DNA of 64,000 nucleotides, taken from the NCBI RefSeq assembly GCF_004379255.2, contig NC_056049.1:22800063-22864062 (forward strand), read 5' to 3'. Source of the stretch: Salvia splendens (taxonomy: Eukaryota > Streptophyta > Magnoliopsida > Lamiales > Lamiaceae). Numbering within the stretch: the first letter of the stretch is position 1; each line of letters begins with the position of its first letter. This document shows positions 33,490 through 45,386 of the stretch, in pieces. The notes beneath the pieces are model-generated. The model was not told the origin of the DNA. It saw nothing but the letters and a program-made list of their open reading frames with translations, and did not search any database. Both the position numbers and the translations under genes were made by a program.

Positions 33490-34629
33490 CTGCAAAATAA
33501 ATCACCAAATACACATCATCACATATATAGCTTTTCAATAAATCTAAATCAAAATTGTAAAGGATAAATAATCATTTTTATAAGGTTTGGCTGTGAAACA
33601 TGTATAACTATGCAGAAAATGAAATGTGAAATCATTTACAAGAGGATGGGATCAAGAACCTGCAATGGGGATGTTGACAGAATTTTAATAAATGATGTCA
33701 AATGATTCTGATATTAATTGGTCTTGCATTTTGTATTATTTAAAATTATTACTTTTAGTTAAGTTTATTTATTTTTTAATGGAATCCAGGTGCGTGGCCG
33801 GAGTGCCAGGAGGATCGGATTTTCATCCAATATTCACACCAAATCCTTTTTATTTTTTGTTCAAGTTTCTATATATTTTATTTTTGTAATTTATGTAAAC
33901 TACTTGTATAATTTATTAAAATAAACATCTAATTAGTATTTATATGGAGTACTATGTACCAATTGATCAAAACTCATATTGGGTATCGAAATCTTAGTTA
34001 GGTTCTTCATTTACCAAACTAACTGAACTCATAATTATTACTCCCTCCGTCCCAAATAAAATGACATACTTGGGAGATGACACGAGATTTTAGAAGATAT
34101 TGTTTTGTGTGTTAAGTGGTGAGAGAAAAAATATAATTCTATAATTAATGTGAGAGAAAACTTTTTCTAAAAGAAAAAATGTGACATCTTTTGTAGGATA
34201 AATTAAAAAGAAAAGTGTGACATCTACTATGGAACAGAGGGAGCATGTAATTTATAGATTAATAAATATTAACAATTACCTGCAGGCTTGCAAATTGTAT
34301 TTAAATAATATATGTATCTATATTACTATAAGAAAGGGATACGAAAGTGCACAAGCCTTAATTTCACAGTTTCTGCTCAAATTAACAATCCAGCATCACA
34401 ATAAAATTTAGCATGAAAAGTACTAGTAATTTAAATGACTCATTACAATAATCACCTATGGTGTGTTGAAACTAGAGAATAGCACAAGAATGTAGACGAA
34501 AAAAATGAACTAACAGCAGATATGAATTGAGAAAAGCAGCGGTGGATTCAATTCATTGATAAAGGATAAAGTAATGTATTCAAAACATAGAACATATAAG
34601 CAATGTCCAAAACTGATAATAGAAGATCC
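33490..34629. other. Intergenic between GLTP pseudogene and BTF3 copy B
   Basis: AT-rich, with one Stowaway MITE (34041-34243). No gene is supported. Confidence 0.35.
34041..34243. mobile_element. Stowaway MITE
   Basis: The left end ctccctccgtcccaaataaa pairs with the right end tatggaacagagggag. Preceding TA is clear; the right flank has mutated to CA. Inner arms tgacatacttgg and gtgtgacatct are typical of the family. Confidence 0.65.
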
Positions 34630-35584
34630 TTAAGAGGTATGGGCGTGTCCCTCCTCTGCAGCAGCTTCAAATGTCTCACCAGCTACAAGTTCTGGTACAT
34701 CGTCATCGTCATCTTCTGCAGCACCAGAAGCCGCACCAGCCGGCATCTGCTTCTGGAACTGTTCTGCTAATTTTTTCAAGTTCTCCAAGTTATCCGGGCC
34801 TGGCAAATTGTACAAACGTTATTTTCAATATAGATTATTGCCGAAATGTGGATACGAGATACAAGATGAAAGAAAAAAAAAACTACACTTACCCAATTGA
34901 TTGATAATTTGAGGAAGGATGTCCTGCAATTCTGAAAGGCCACAAAAAAATACAGATTAATTAATTAGATAAAGAGGTTTTGAACTTAACCGAACAGGGA
35001 AAAAGAAATAACGAGCATCAGGAAAACAAGGCACACTATCATGTTATATGGATTTGTGGTTCAACCACATCAATAATATAACGTAGATTTCAAGTCGAGA
35101 ACGAAACATACTCTTGTTCTGAGGAGTGCCGCTAACAACCCAGGTGTTGGCTGAAATAGATGCTTGCACTGAAAATAACAAAAGGTTAGACAAAAAAGTT
35201 AAAAGAGAATAGACAGATGGAATGCAACAAAATTGGGCAAAGTTAAAACTTAAATCCAGTAGTTCACACCTTTAGGGTTGACAAACTGTATAACTACATC
35301 TTCCTTGAAGATATTAACTTCCTCAATTGCAGGTATGGCATTCACTCCTATTCTCTTTAAGGTACTTTGAAGCCTCTTGTCATCTGTTGTGGTCGTCTTG
35401 TGAACAGACTTCTTCTTTCTGCAAACCAACAAATAACTTCTTTAAGAAACACAAACAGAGAAAAGTTGAAAAGACAACAAATTGAATACTATTGCTGCAT
35501 AATATCAAGAACAAACCTTCTCATTGTACCCTTCCCCCCGGTCCGGACCGAACCGGCCATCTTCATTAATTTCTCGACATTCAT
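34630..35584 (-). CDS. BTF3: BTF3 / NAC beta subunit, copy B
   Basis: Minus-strand exons: 35517-35584, 35270-35418, 35112-35168, 34893-34931 and 34630-34799, giving 160 residues. A 5' UTR exon starts at 36085. Exon sizes 68, 149, 57 and 39 match copy A exactly and the last exon is 3 bp longer. Protein features are as in copy A, with SISANTW in exon 3 and a tail ending EEGHAHTS. Introns are compact (about 93-180 bp), so this is the least disturbed copy. No lesion is seen. It is probably the active or co-active gene of the set. Confidence 0.93.
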
Positions 35585-36160
35585 CTGTGACGAACAACAT
35601 GATGAGTTGGTGAAAACAGTAAAGTTTTGTATTGAATATAGTAGTATATTTTTATAGCAATTAGAACATGCCAAAAAATCACAGTAGCCAAAGAGAAGCT
35701 TTCCAACAACCTCATGTTCTAGAAAGACGAAACCAAATTCATCATGGACCACATTTTCAGCTAAACCAATAGCATAACCACCAATAAAAGAGAAGGAAGA
35801 ACACATCAGGCAATCGGAATAAAATCAACTCTAGAAGCCCATCACCTTTGACTATAAATAAACAGAGCAATGCTAATTATTCAGCAGGAAAAGTGATAGA
35901 TCAGTCAACACAAAAAACAGCCATAAAAAATACAGCAATTTCAATTGAAGAAAACAAGAGCAGTGTATGAAAGCATAGAGCATCCAGCATCAAATTGGCC
36001 AACAGATATATCAAATAAAGTAAAATCGGAAGCATAAAAGAGAAGGTGTGAATGCAGAAATGGAGAAGAAGGAAGAGTAATTACCTCTGCGAAAATGTGA
36101 AGGGGTGGGAGAGAGAGACCGCAACAGGGAAACAAAGGATAACAATAAAACCCTAGCGGC

Positions 36161-37081
36161 TACCGCCTACTTCAGTTTGCAAAAACCACAAAACTTTATC
36201 TATATCTACCACTATATATATGCGCCAGCTCAGCTAATCTTTATACGGCATCACTTTACATATGAGTAGGAGTATTATTTATGTTATCACTATTTATTTT
36301 ATAAAAAATTATTCTTTAAAATAATCTTTCATGTAATAAAAAATGATCTTATTTTTCCATTTGAATTAATCCACTAAAATTAGTCTATATATATTTCCCA
36401 AAAATGTTCTTGTTCTCTTCTTTTCAACTCTATTTATTAATTTTGTAATTTATTCGTATCTAGATTATGTTTTATAGACAAATAAAGTACTCACTCCGTC
36501 CCAAGTTACTTGAGTCGTATTCCATTTTAGAATGTCCCAAATTACTTGAATCATTTCTCTTTTTGGCTAAAAACAAAACATCTAATTTCACTTACTTTAT
36601 TCTTTCTTTTATTTACTTTCTCTCATCTCTCCAACTTTATTCTTTCCTCTACCTTATTTTATCTTTATTTAACTAACTAAACACAACTTTCTTAAATCTT
36701 GTGTCAAAAAGAAATGCTTCAACTTATTTTATCTTTATTTAACTCATTAAAAACAACTTTCTTAAATGACGTGCCAAAAACAAATACCTCAAGTAACGTG
36801 GGACGGAGGGAGTATTATTTATTTGGAAATTATATATAAAATATATTATTATTTTTTTTGTTATTAGACTAAGAGTATCACCAGCAAGCCTAGTGACTAT
36901 TCCTCATGCTGATTTTAAAACACCTGACCATATGGTTAAGAATGAACGTGCCACGTACCACTCAAACACATCCCACGGATTGCAAAATTAAATTTTTTTG
37001 GTCAAATTTAAAAAGAATGACATTAGGTATTAGAATTGAATTAAATAGATAAACTGAATGTGGCCCAAAATATGAAGCCAA
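36161..37081. other. Intergenic between BTF3-B and the Harbinger element
   Basis: BTF3-B promoter region, one Stowaway MITE (36490-36812) and AT-rich DNA. Confidence 0.4.
36490..36812. mobile_element. Stowaway MITE with TA duplication
   Basis: The left end ctcactccgtcccaagttac pairs with the right end gtaacgtgggacggagggag, and TA lies on each side. The interior is internally duplicated (tttatctttatttaact twice). Confidence 0.7.
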
Positions 37082-37084
37082 TCA

Positions 37085-39048
37085 GAGCATCTCCAGTAAG
37101 ACTGGACGTCACATAGCCCTCACATAGCCTTCACACTGCCACATCATCAGCACTACAATTCTCCTGACACATCAGCTTGCCACATCAACTGGACATCAAA
37201 TAGCCCTCACATAGCCTCCACACTACATATCCACATCACTAATAACAATTATATAATTTAATTTACAATCGTATCAACATACGGAATTTAATTTACGAGA
37301 CAAATACATTTAAATTGAATAATACTATTAAAATTTCAAAAAGTACAATAATTTAAAAAAATTACATTTAAAAAAATTACATACATTTACATAAAAACTA
37401 ACGCATTGCAATCCTCAGCGCCCACAACTCTTCAACTAAATCCTTTTGGAGTCGAATATGAGCCTCCATCTGACGCATGTCGGCATGTGCTTGGAGGAGG
37501 GCTTCTTCATCGTGAGGTACCCACCTCGTACGTTGGCAGTGGCGACGCCGTGGCTTGGACCGGCCTCATTATCGTCGTTGGCCCAATCAGTCAGTTGTAC
37601 ACCTTCATCTTCGACAATCATGTTGTGCATGATAATACAGGCGTGCATTATATCAGCAATGCAGTCGACATGCCACAAACGCGTTGGTCCCTTAACTGCA
37701 GCCCATCGCGCCTGAAGCACACCAAATGCGCGCTCCACGTCCTTTCGCGCCGACTCCTGCCGAGTCGCAAAGTAGGCATTCTTCGCATCTGATGCGCACC
37801 GGATCGTCTTCACAAAGAAGGGTCACCTAGGGTATATCCCATCCGCCAAGTAGTAGGCCATATCATGCTGGTTGCCGTTGGCGACAAAACTGATGGCCGG
37901 ACCGACGCCCTGGCACTGCTCGTTGAAAAAGGGCGACGAGTTGAGGACGTTTAGGTCGTTGTTCGAACTGGCTATCCCAAAATATGCATGCCAAATCCAC
38001 AACCGGTAATCAGCTACGGCCTCGAGAATCATCGTGTGATTTTTTCCCTTGTAGCCGGTCGTGTAAAACCCCTTCCAGGCAGCGGGACAGTTCTTCCACT
38101 ACCAATGCATACAATCTATGCTGCCTAACATTCTCGGGAACCCATGCTGATCCCCGTGCATCTGCAACAGATTCCGGCAATCTTCGGGGGTAGGCTTTCG
38201 GAGATACTGATCACCGAATACTTCGATCACGCCCTGACAGAAATACTTCATACATTCGACGGCAGTCGTCTCACCGATGTGGAGGTATTCGTCCCACATG
38301 TCTGCCGCGGTGCCGTAGGCCAACTGCCTGATTGCCGCAGTGCACTTTTGAATAGGAGTGTAGCCGGGTCTGCCAGCCGCATCGTGCCTAAAGCGGAAAT
38401 ACAGATATCGCTGCTCCAAAGCGTTAACAATACGCATAAACAAGTCCCGCCTCATCCTAAAACGACGCCTGAAATGGTTGGCGTTAAAACGCGGCTCCTC
38501 TGCGAAGTAATCTGTGAACAGGCACTGATGTGCAGCTTCATGATCACGATCAACCACTTGTCGACAGTGGACAACTGGTCGTGGGCGAGGTGCCGCCGGC
38601 TGCATATAACTCTGCATCCATCGATCAACCTCACGGCTCGTATAGGCATCTAGCTCTTCGTTCATCATACGCTCGTACTCATCCGCATCCCCACCACTAC
38701 CACTGGCATTACTCATTTCTTAAATTGATCTTGTACAGAAAGTAAGGTAGAGAGAGTACTCGTTAAAACAAGTGGTGCGAATGAAAATGACGTTAAAAGC
38801 GCGTATATATAGTGTTTTCGAAAAAAATAAAAATAAAAATAAAAAATCTGACGCCGGTTTGACGCCGATCCGGGACCCACAATGGCGCCGTGAGGATCGG
38901 CGTCGGAACTGGCGTCATCGCGCGAATCGGCATGGCCATGCCGATTTTGACGCCGATTTCGCCGACGCCGGTTCCAATGGTTCGGCGTCAGAACCGGCAT
39001 CGGCGAAAAATCGGCGTCGCGATTTTGACGCCGTTACTGGAGATGCTC
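37085..39048 (-). mobile_element. PIF/Harbinger transposon, 1964 bp
   Basis: Perfect 15-bp inverted ends GAGCATCTCCAGTAA are flanked by TCA on both sides (37082-37084 and 39049-39051). The interior encodes a Harbinger nuclease on the minus strand. No second (Myb-like) gene is found. The same terminal motif recurs on MITEs at 1-166 and 170-569. Confidence 0.9.
37436..38716 (-). pseudogene. Harbinger DDE transposase with two in-frame stops
   Basis: One continuous minus-strand frame from ATG 38716 carries the plant nuclease signature: RRRFRMRRDLFMRIV, the first catalytic Asp in LGSIDCMHW, the second in YYLADGIYP, and the Glu in KDVERAFGVLQ. Two nonsense codons break it: TAG right after CMHW (38099-38101), where the family has Glu, and TGA soon after ADGIYPR. 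No frameshift is seen. All three catalytic residues remain, so decay is slight and recent. The end at 37436 gives about 425 codons, near family length. Confidence 0.88.
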
Positions 39049-39183
39049 TCAGCGTCACCCATGATGTGCTCCAAACTAAACTGCCAACACACACATCATT
39101 TTATACTTGAAAAGTTGATAAAACTGCTTTATAGCGGAAGGCTCACTCACTCAAAACAAGCTGATATATGAATCAGTAAATCG

Positions 39184-39722
39184 TAGGGCTGACAATTTTA
39201 GACACGACACGATAATCCGACACGAATCCGCACGAAATTATTGGGTTGGGGTCAAGTCTTATTGGATCCGTGTCCTTATCGGGTTGACCCATTAAGAACC
39301 CGATAATTTCTGGTTGGGTTCGGGTCGGATGCGGGTCGGATACGGGTAACCCATTAAGAAATAATATTATTATTTTTATTATTATTTAAAAAAATATATA
39401 TTACTTTAATGTTTTAATTTCCTATAAATTAGGTTTAAATAGTATAAAACGAATTTTAATTGTGTAAATTAGTTAAAAATTAAGGTTTAATCGTGTAATA
39501 TCAGGTTCGGGTTGTTATCGTGTCGTGTCAACCCATATTATATCGTGTCGATAACGGGTTCGTGTCGGGTGCGGGTCGTGTTCGGATTTGAAGGTAGCAG
39601 GTCGGGTTCGTGTTCGGATTTACAGTTTCTTTAACAGGTCGGGTTCAGGTTATGCCTTATTGGGTTGGGTCATTATCAGGTTAACCCGATAACGACCCAA
39701 TCCGCACGACTTGCCAGCCCTA
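39184..39722. mobile_element. hAT-type element with 8-bp duplication
   Basis: TAGGGCTGACAA at the left pairs with TTGCCAGCCCTA at the right. GTAAATCG is repeated on both sides (39176-39183 and 39723-39730). The 539-bp interior is full of gacacgac/gtcgtgtc-like and gggtcgggttcg tracts and encodes nothing. Confidence 0.85.
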
Positions 39723-39832
39723 GTAAATCGTTGGTAAAGTACGGGGACAAAGTAAGGTTGAGATCTTTCTCCGTTCTAAAACATGGAAAATATAGGCAAA
39801 TGGGTCTCCAAAATTGAAAATAGGAGGCCTTA

Positions 39833-41278
39833 GGCCACCCGCAACGCGTCACGCGGTGGCCCGTATTCCGTCACTACGGCTGCGTGATGCGTTGCAGCGC
39901 CCCGTCTCGTCCCCAACCCGTTCCGCGTTCCGTCCCGCCATGACGAATGGCGAGACGTCTCGCCACGCGCCGAGGCGACGTGGCGCGCTCCGGCGCCATG
40001 CGTGACGCCCACTCCCCGGCCCGCGAGTGGGCATCGTCACGTTGTCGCAATAAATCATTTTTTAAATTTTGAATTAAATAAAAAAAATTAAAAATGAAAA
40101 ACGGTAATATTACCGTTATATTACCATTTTTTCCTTTTTTATTTTTTTACTCTATAAATACTCCTAATTTATCATCATTTCACACACAACTACACATCTA
40201 TTCTTCCCAAATCATATTCATTTCCTCTTCAATTTTCATCTAACCTCTCATCACAAAATGTCCGGCGACGAGAACTCTAGCGGTGGCGGCTCCGGCGGTT
40301 TCGACATCAACACTGGGGGCATGTACAATGTCCTTGGTGGTGGTTCCGGTTCGTCGACGCCGGGGATACCAACCACCCCATTTTGATGTGGATGCATACG
40401 TCCGTCCCTCCGCCCTGAGGTATTCGCAGGGATTATCCCAGATTCGGGAGGATTATTCCGTTGAACCCACTCCGGAAGAAGACCGAGGTGGTGGAGGAGG
40501 CCGAGGCGGTGGAAGCTCCAGGGCGGAGGCGAACGGGGAGGAGGAGGATCTAGGCCGACATCCGTACGGCCCCAAAGAAACGTTGGCGGTGTACAACATC
40601 TGGATCAGCGTCTCGTACGATCCCATCGTCGGGAATCAACAACTCCGGAAGTGCTTCTGAGAAAAGATCACCGGGACGAGATTAAGTCGAAGGGCTCCCG
40701 TCGCTGCACATATAAGATGCTCCGCGTTCACTTTGACTGAGTCGACAGAGAGGTCAAAAAATTCTGCGTCATCTACAAGAATGAAGCGGCTCATTACCAA
40801 AGCGGAGCCACGGGAGCCGACATTCTGAGGTCGGCTTTGCGAGTCTACTTCGACGACACCGGCAAACAATTCAAATATGTCTGATGTTTGGGAGGTCGTC
40901 AAAGACGAGAAAATGTGAGCCGGCGGTGTGAGGTCCAGCTCGGGCTCGACCTCGAAGCGCACGAAGCACACCGCGGGTGGCCAATACTCGTCTAGTGAGG
41001 GCGGTTCGGGCAGCGCCGCAGGCCAATTTGCATTCGATGAAATTTTAATTATGTTTTTTTTAATTTTAAGTTGTATTTTTATTTTATGTTGTAATTTTAT
41101 TTTATTTTTAATGAAGTGTGTTTTTTAATTGAATTTGGTTGGAAATAAAAATAAAAAATGAAATTGAATGAATAGTAATTTAAGGGACGGAGGGTTGCAG
41201 GTTCCGTCCCTTAGTTAAGAGATGGAATAAAAAAAGTGATGGTTAAGGGATGCATAGGTGACAGCGTTGCGAATCGCC
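39833..41278 (+). mobile_element. Harbinger element inserted in the BTF3-C stop codon
   Basis: The ends ggccacccgcaacgc and gcgttgcgaatcgcc are inverted with three mismatches. TTA flanks both sides (39830-39832 and 41279-41281). The 1446-bp interior carries a decayed ORF1-type gene. Sequence left of the element (about 39800-39829) resembles the 3' UTRs of BTF3 copies A and B, confirming the insertion point. Confidence 0.87.
40258..40750 (+). pseudogene. Harbinger ORF1 relic (Myb/SANT, GST-T3-like type)
   Basis: An ATG at 40258 opens a Gly/Ser-rich start ending TTPF then TGA; the next frame continues with FDVDAYVRPSALRYSQ. After an acidic Gly-rich linker comes ETLAVYNIWISVSYDPIVGN, the hallmark of the DNA-binding companion protein of plant Harbinger elements. 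A TGA then replaces the expected Trp after RKCF. At least one frameshift and one nonsense codon are present. Confidence 0.7.
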
Positions 41279-42480
41279 TTAAGAGGTCTGGGTGTTTCCC
41301 TCCTCTGCAGCAGCTTCAAACGTCTCGCCCGCTACAAGTTCTGGTACATCGTCGTCATCTTCTGTAGCACCAGAAGCCCCAGCAGGTGCCTGCTTCTGGA
41401 ATTGCTCCGCTAACTTTTTCAAATTCTCCAAGTTATCTGGACCTGGGAGTTATGTACAATAAGTTATGTTTAGTAAAGATTTTCGCGGAAACTGGTCATC
41501 ACATTACAGTTCCAAGATGAGAAAAGAAGGAAAAACTACACTTACCCAACTGGTGGATAATTTGAGGAAGAATGTCCTGCAACTCTGAAAGAACCACAAA
41601 AGAATGACAATGAATTCAACTTCCATGTATTTAAGATTAGAAGACAAAAGATGACCAAAACAAGCTTTCATTAGTTAACAAATGTTTTGAACTGAACATG
41701 ATCAGACCGAAAACAACAAATTATAAGCACCAAGAAACAAAATCAAATGATTAAGAGAAAGGACTCCCTTGTTCGATTTGTCATGTTACTTATAAACAAG
41801 TACTAATGTTTTTAAACCTTTATTTTCTTCAGAGGGTGTTCATGTTTAAACCGGGAATTGAAATTTCAGATCAAGGCATCAAGCATATCGACAAAATAAA
41901 GTAGGTTGCAAAGTCAGCAGAGCTAAACATACTCTTGTTCTGAGGAGTTCCACTAACAACCCAGGTGTTGGCTGAAATGGATGCTTGCACTGAAAATTCA
42001 AAAAAATAATTTGAAAAATTAGACAAAAATGTTGAAAAAGCAAATGAAGATGAGAATGCAAGAGAACTTGATAGAACTTAAATCCCAGTAGTACACCTTT
42101 GGGGTTGACGAACTGTAAAACTACATCTTCCTTGAAGATATTAACTTCCTCAATTGCAGGTATGGCATTCACTCCTATTCTCCTTAAGGTGCTTTGAAGC
42201 CTTTTGTCGTCTGTTGTGTTTGTCTTGTGTACAGCCTTCTTCTTTCTGCAAACCACACAAGTGCTTTTATTAGAAACACAAACAGAGTAACGTAGAAATG
42301 ATGACAGGTGTTGCTCTTCTGCTGCCCAAGTTCCCTCTTGACAACATAAATCAGTCAAAAACTCAAAACTATAAATAAAAGTTTGCTGCATAATATCGAG
42401 AACAAACCTTCTCACTGTGCCCTTCCCACCAGTGCGGACCGAACCGAACCGGCCATCTTCATAAGTTTTTCGACATTCAT
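41279..42480 (-). pseudogene. BTF3: BTF3 / NAC beta copy C, frameshifted and transposon-riddled
   Basis: Minus-strand exons: 42408-42480, 42097-42245, 41933-41989, 41546-41584 and 41279-41442. Exons 2-4 match copies A and B in size (149, 57, 39). Exon 1 is 73 bp instead of 68 because TTCGG is tandemly duplicated within the GSVRTG codons. This shifts the frame from the usual ATG to a TGA at the exon end. The 5' UTR exon starts at 43601 and is split by a hAT element. Intron 1 contains a foldback element. The stop codon is formed by the target duplication of the Harbinger element at 39833-41278. Exons 2-5 remain open ([35 protein letters not shown]), so inactivation looks recent. An upstream in-frame start could rescue it but none is evident in the spliced leader. 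Confidence 0.85.
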
Positions 42481-42536
42481 CTGTAATGGAAACCACAGAT
42501 AGTCTGAGAAAATGTCATGATCTGTAGTGTATTCCG

Positions 42537-43100
42537 GCTAAATTCCACGAATGTACGTCATGGGAGATGATATCCGTCATTTGTACCCGGAAAAAAAAAA
42601 CATTTTCAGTGATGGGAAAGACGTGTGAGGCTCTCGCGTCTTTGATAAACCAAACACGCAATAGTCTCTTGCGTGTATACAAAACACGCGTTACTCTCAT
42701 GCGTGTTTTAATTAAACACGCATCAAGCTCATGCGTGTTTGAATTTAGCCGAAGAAGACGAGGGAGTAAGAGAGTCGCCGGAGAAGAGAAGAGCGTCAGC
42801 GCTACTTCTTAGGCGTTTACGTTAATGGGCCTTAATAACCCAATCCATTTTCCAATCCTACGCAAATAGTAGCAATATTTTCAATTTTTCATTCATTCAA
42901 ACACGCATGAGCTTGATGCGTGTTTAATTAAAACACGCATGAGAGTAACGCGTGTTTTGTATACACGCAAGAGACTATCGTGTGTTTGGTTTATCAAAGA
43001 CGCGAGAGCCTCACGCGTCTTTCCCTTCACTGGAAATGTTTTTTTTCCTGGTACAAATGGCGGATATCATCTCTCATGACGTACATTCGCGGAATTTACC
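42537..43100. mobile_element. Long-arm foldback (Mutator-like) element in BTF3-C intron 1
   Basis: Arms of about 200 bp (42537-42735 and 42900-43100) are inverted copies at roughly 90 percent identity. Each contains aaacacgcat/atgcgtgttt modules and a poly-A tract. Termini read ctaaattcc and ggaatttac. Long terminal arms suggest a Mutator-type MITE; a 9-bp duplication was not found. Confidence 0.72.
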
Positions 43101-43640
43101 CCAATTTATTCCATCTTATATATACACCTAATAATTACAACATGCCAACAAACACAATCTGCAAAGTGAAGTCTTCCAAAGGCCTCTTATTCTAACAGCA
43201 ATTCGTCGTAATTATAGCAACAACGTAGAATAAATTCCACATTCCAAGAGTGCAATAGCCAGAAAAGGCCCAATTTTTAAAAAGCTACAATAAACCAAAA
43301 GGACAACAAAATCAGAGGATGAGCAAATAATTCAATCAGAAGGAAATGAAAATGAATACAATAAACTAACGAATCGAGCAAAAAATACTCATTCAGCAGG
43401 AAAATTAGCAAATCACTCAACACCAACAGCGAGCATAACGAATTCACTGATTTCGAATCGAGAACATATAAGCATGGTTTGAAAATGAAAAACCTCCCCT
43501 TGCCTAACAGATTTACATAATAAAGCAAAAATCAGAAGCATTAAACGAAAGGCAAGCTGAAATCTAGACGCCGCAAATGGGAAGAATGAACAGTAATTAC
43601 CTCTGCGAAAATGTGAAGCAGGAGAGTGGAGTAGTGATAG

Positions 43641-44316
43641 AGGAATGTCAATTTAGCCCGCAACCCATGGACGGGCCTGAATAGCCCGCCAAATTTATAT
43701 AGTTAGCTGAAAATTTCCAGCCCGATTAACCGGCAACCCGTTAGGATCAGACCCGAAAACCCGATGGGCTGGCCCGAAAACCTGATAAAATTTCTATTGT
43801 TTTATTTGTTTGACTCTAATTCGACACTTTATTGATTATTTTATAATATAGATTACTGAAAAAATAACTTTCCATTTTATATATAAATTATATATTAAGT
43901 TTTTATTAATATAATAATAGATAAATGAATTAGAAACTTTAAATTCACTAAAAAATATATTTAAATTTCTAAACATGCTTTAAAATTTCTTGATGTTTAT
44001 GTTTTATTTTGCATAAATCTCATATTTGATCATATTTATGTTTGAGTTTAAGCATATATCTCAAATTTATCATAATTACATATTTTACATTTTATAAATA
44101 TAACTAATTTTCACAATTATTTATTGGATTGATCGCATGTTAATTTTATTGGTAGCAATCCGATTAACCCGATTGTCTAGCCCGAAACCTGAGCTGGATT
44201 AGAGTTGAACTTTTATAACCCGGAAAAATCACAACCCGATTAGCCAGCACCCGATTGACCCGCAACTAGAATAGGGTTGACCCAAAACACAGTGGACTGG
44301 CCCGATTGACATCCCT
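43641..44316. mobile_element. hAT-type element in the BTF3-C 5' UTR exon
   Basis: Terminal gaatgtcaatttagcccg pairs with cgggccagtcc-side end cccgattgacatccct. Flanks tagtgata and aagtgaga agree at 6 of 8 bases. The interior is rich in aacccg/cgggtt tracts like the hAT element at 39184-39722. The flanking sequence matches the contiguous 5' UTR of copy A. Confidence 0.65.
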
Positions 44317-44385
44317 AAGTGAGAGAGTGAGCGCAAGAGGCGGAGTTAGGAGGAGGATAACAAAATGAAACCCTAGCTCCAGACT

Positions 44386-45386
44386 TCAATCTTTGTAAAT
44401 AAATTTTATTCAGTTTACAATAAACTCTACTCTATATAAAAACATCATGATTCATGCCACATAAACCTAAATAAACTAGTAGTACGTACTACTTAATTTA
44501 AAATTATCAACGATTTAATTTATAGATATTTTTTATTTTATTTTATAAATTTAAATATAAAAATATTATGTAACAATCGGAATATTTTAAGGTACGATTG
44601 AGTATTGACCACCACGCTATTTATATCGGTTTGGAATATAGACTAAACTCTAATTGTGCTAAATTAAGGCGCCGAAATTCTATTTTTATAGTAGTATGAT
44701 TTGACCATATCCTAAACTTTATCATCTCTTATCATTAATTATATTTAAACTTATAGTAAAATTTAAGCCATTTTCATAAATTTTTATTCAATTTTTTTTC
44801 AAATTTTACCTGGGTCAAAATTACTCATTACTAATATAATGTTTATTATTTTAATATTTTAAAACTCTTGGTAATATCTAAGCTGATAAAATAAATTATT
44901 CATCGTTTAAGACCTATGGGTAAAAAAAGAAACATAATCATTCGTGTTCATTTTGAACATTGATTTTGTATTTTTCGTGTAACGATTTATTTGACTATTT
45001 TTTCCAACTTAAATTCATTTTTATAATATTATTTTTTATATAAAATTCATGCACAAAACATTATATAATTATCAACCATTTTTCTATTATAACAGTTAAA
45101 TTAATTAGAGATTTAATACTATAAATCTCGGCATTTTAGCTAACGAGATTTACGGAACAAGATTGGACACATATTCATTGATTCAAGATTTAAATAATTC
45201 ACGAATAAACTTAAGCTCTACACATTAAACTAATAAGATTAACAAAGGTTGTGGTCATTTTCATGCATCCGAAATCCGAATAATTCACAAAACTAACTAA
45301 CAAGATTCATATAACAATGTCAAACTCATTTTTATTGACCCAGGAGTCAAATAAATGATGAATAAGCACAAAATTGTTAATCCCTC
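44386..45386. other. AT-rich spacer before the 8.1 kb LTR element
   Basis: BTF3-C upstream DNA and AT-rich sequence; nothing recognised. Confidence 0.35.

Noticed and set aside
41879..42496. A long minus-strand frame reading through BTF3-C exons 1-3 from an ATG at 42496
   Set aside because: It begins upstream of the exon 1 acceptor and reads through introns whose splice sites match copies A and B, so it is not a real transcript frame.
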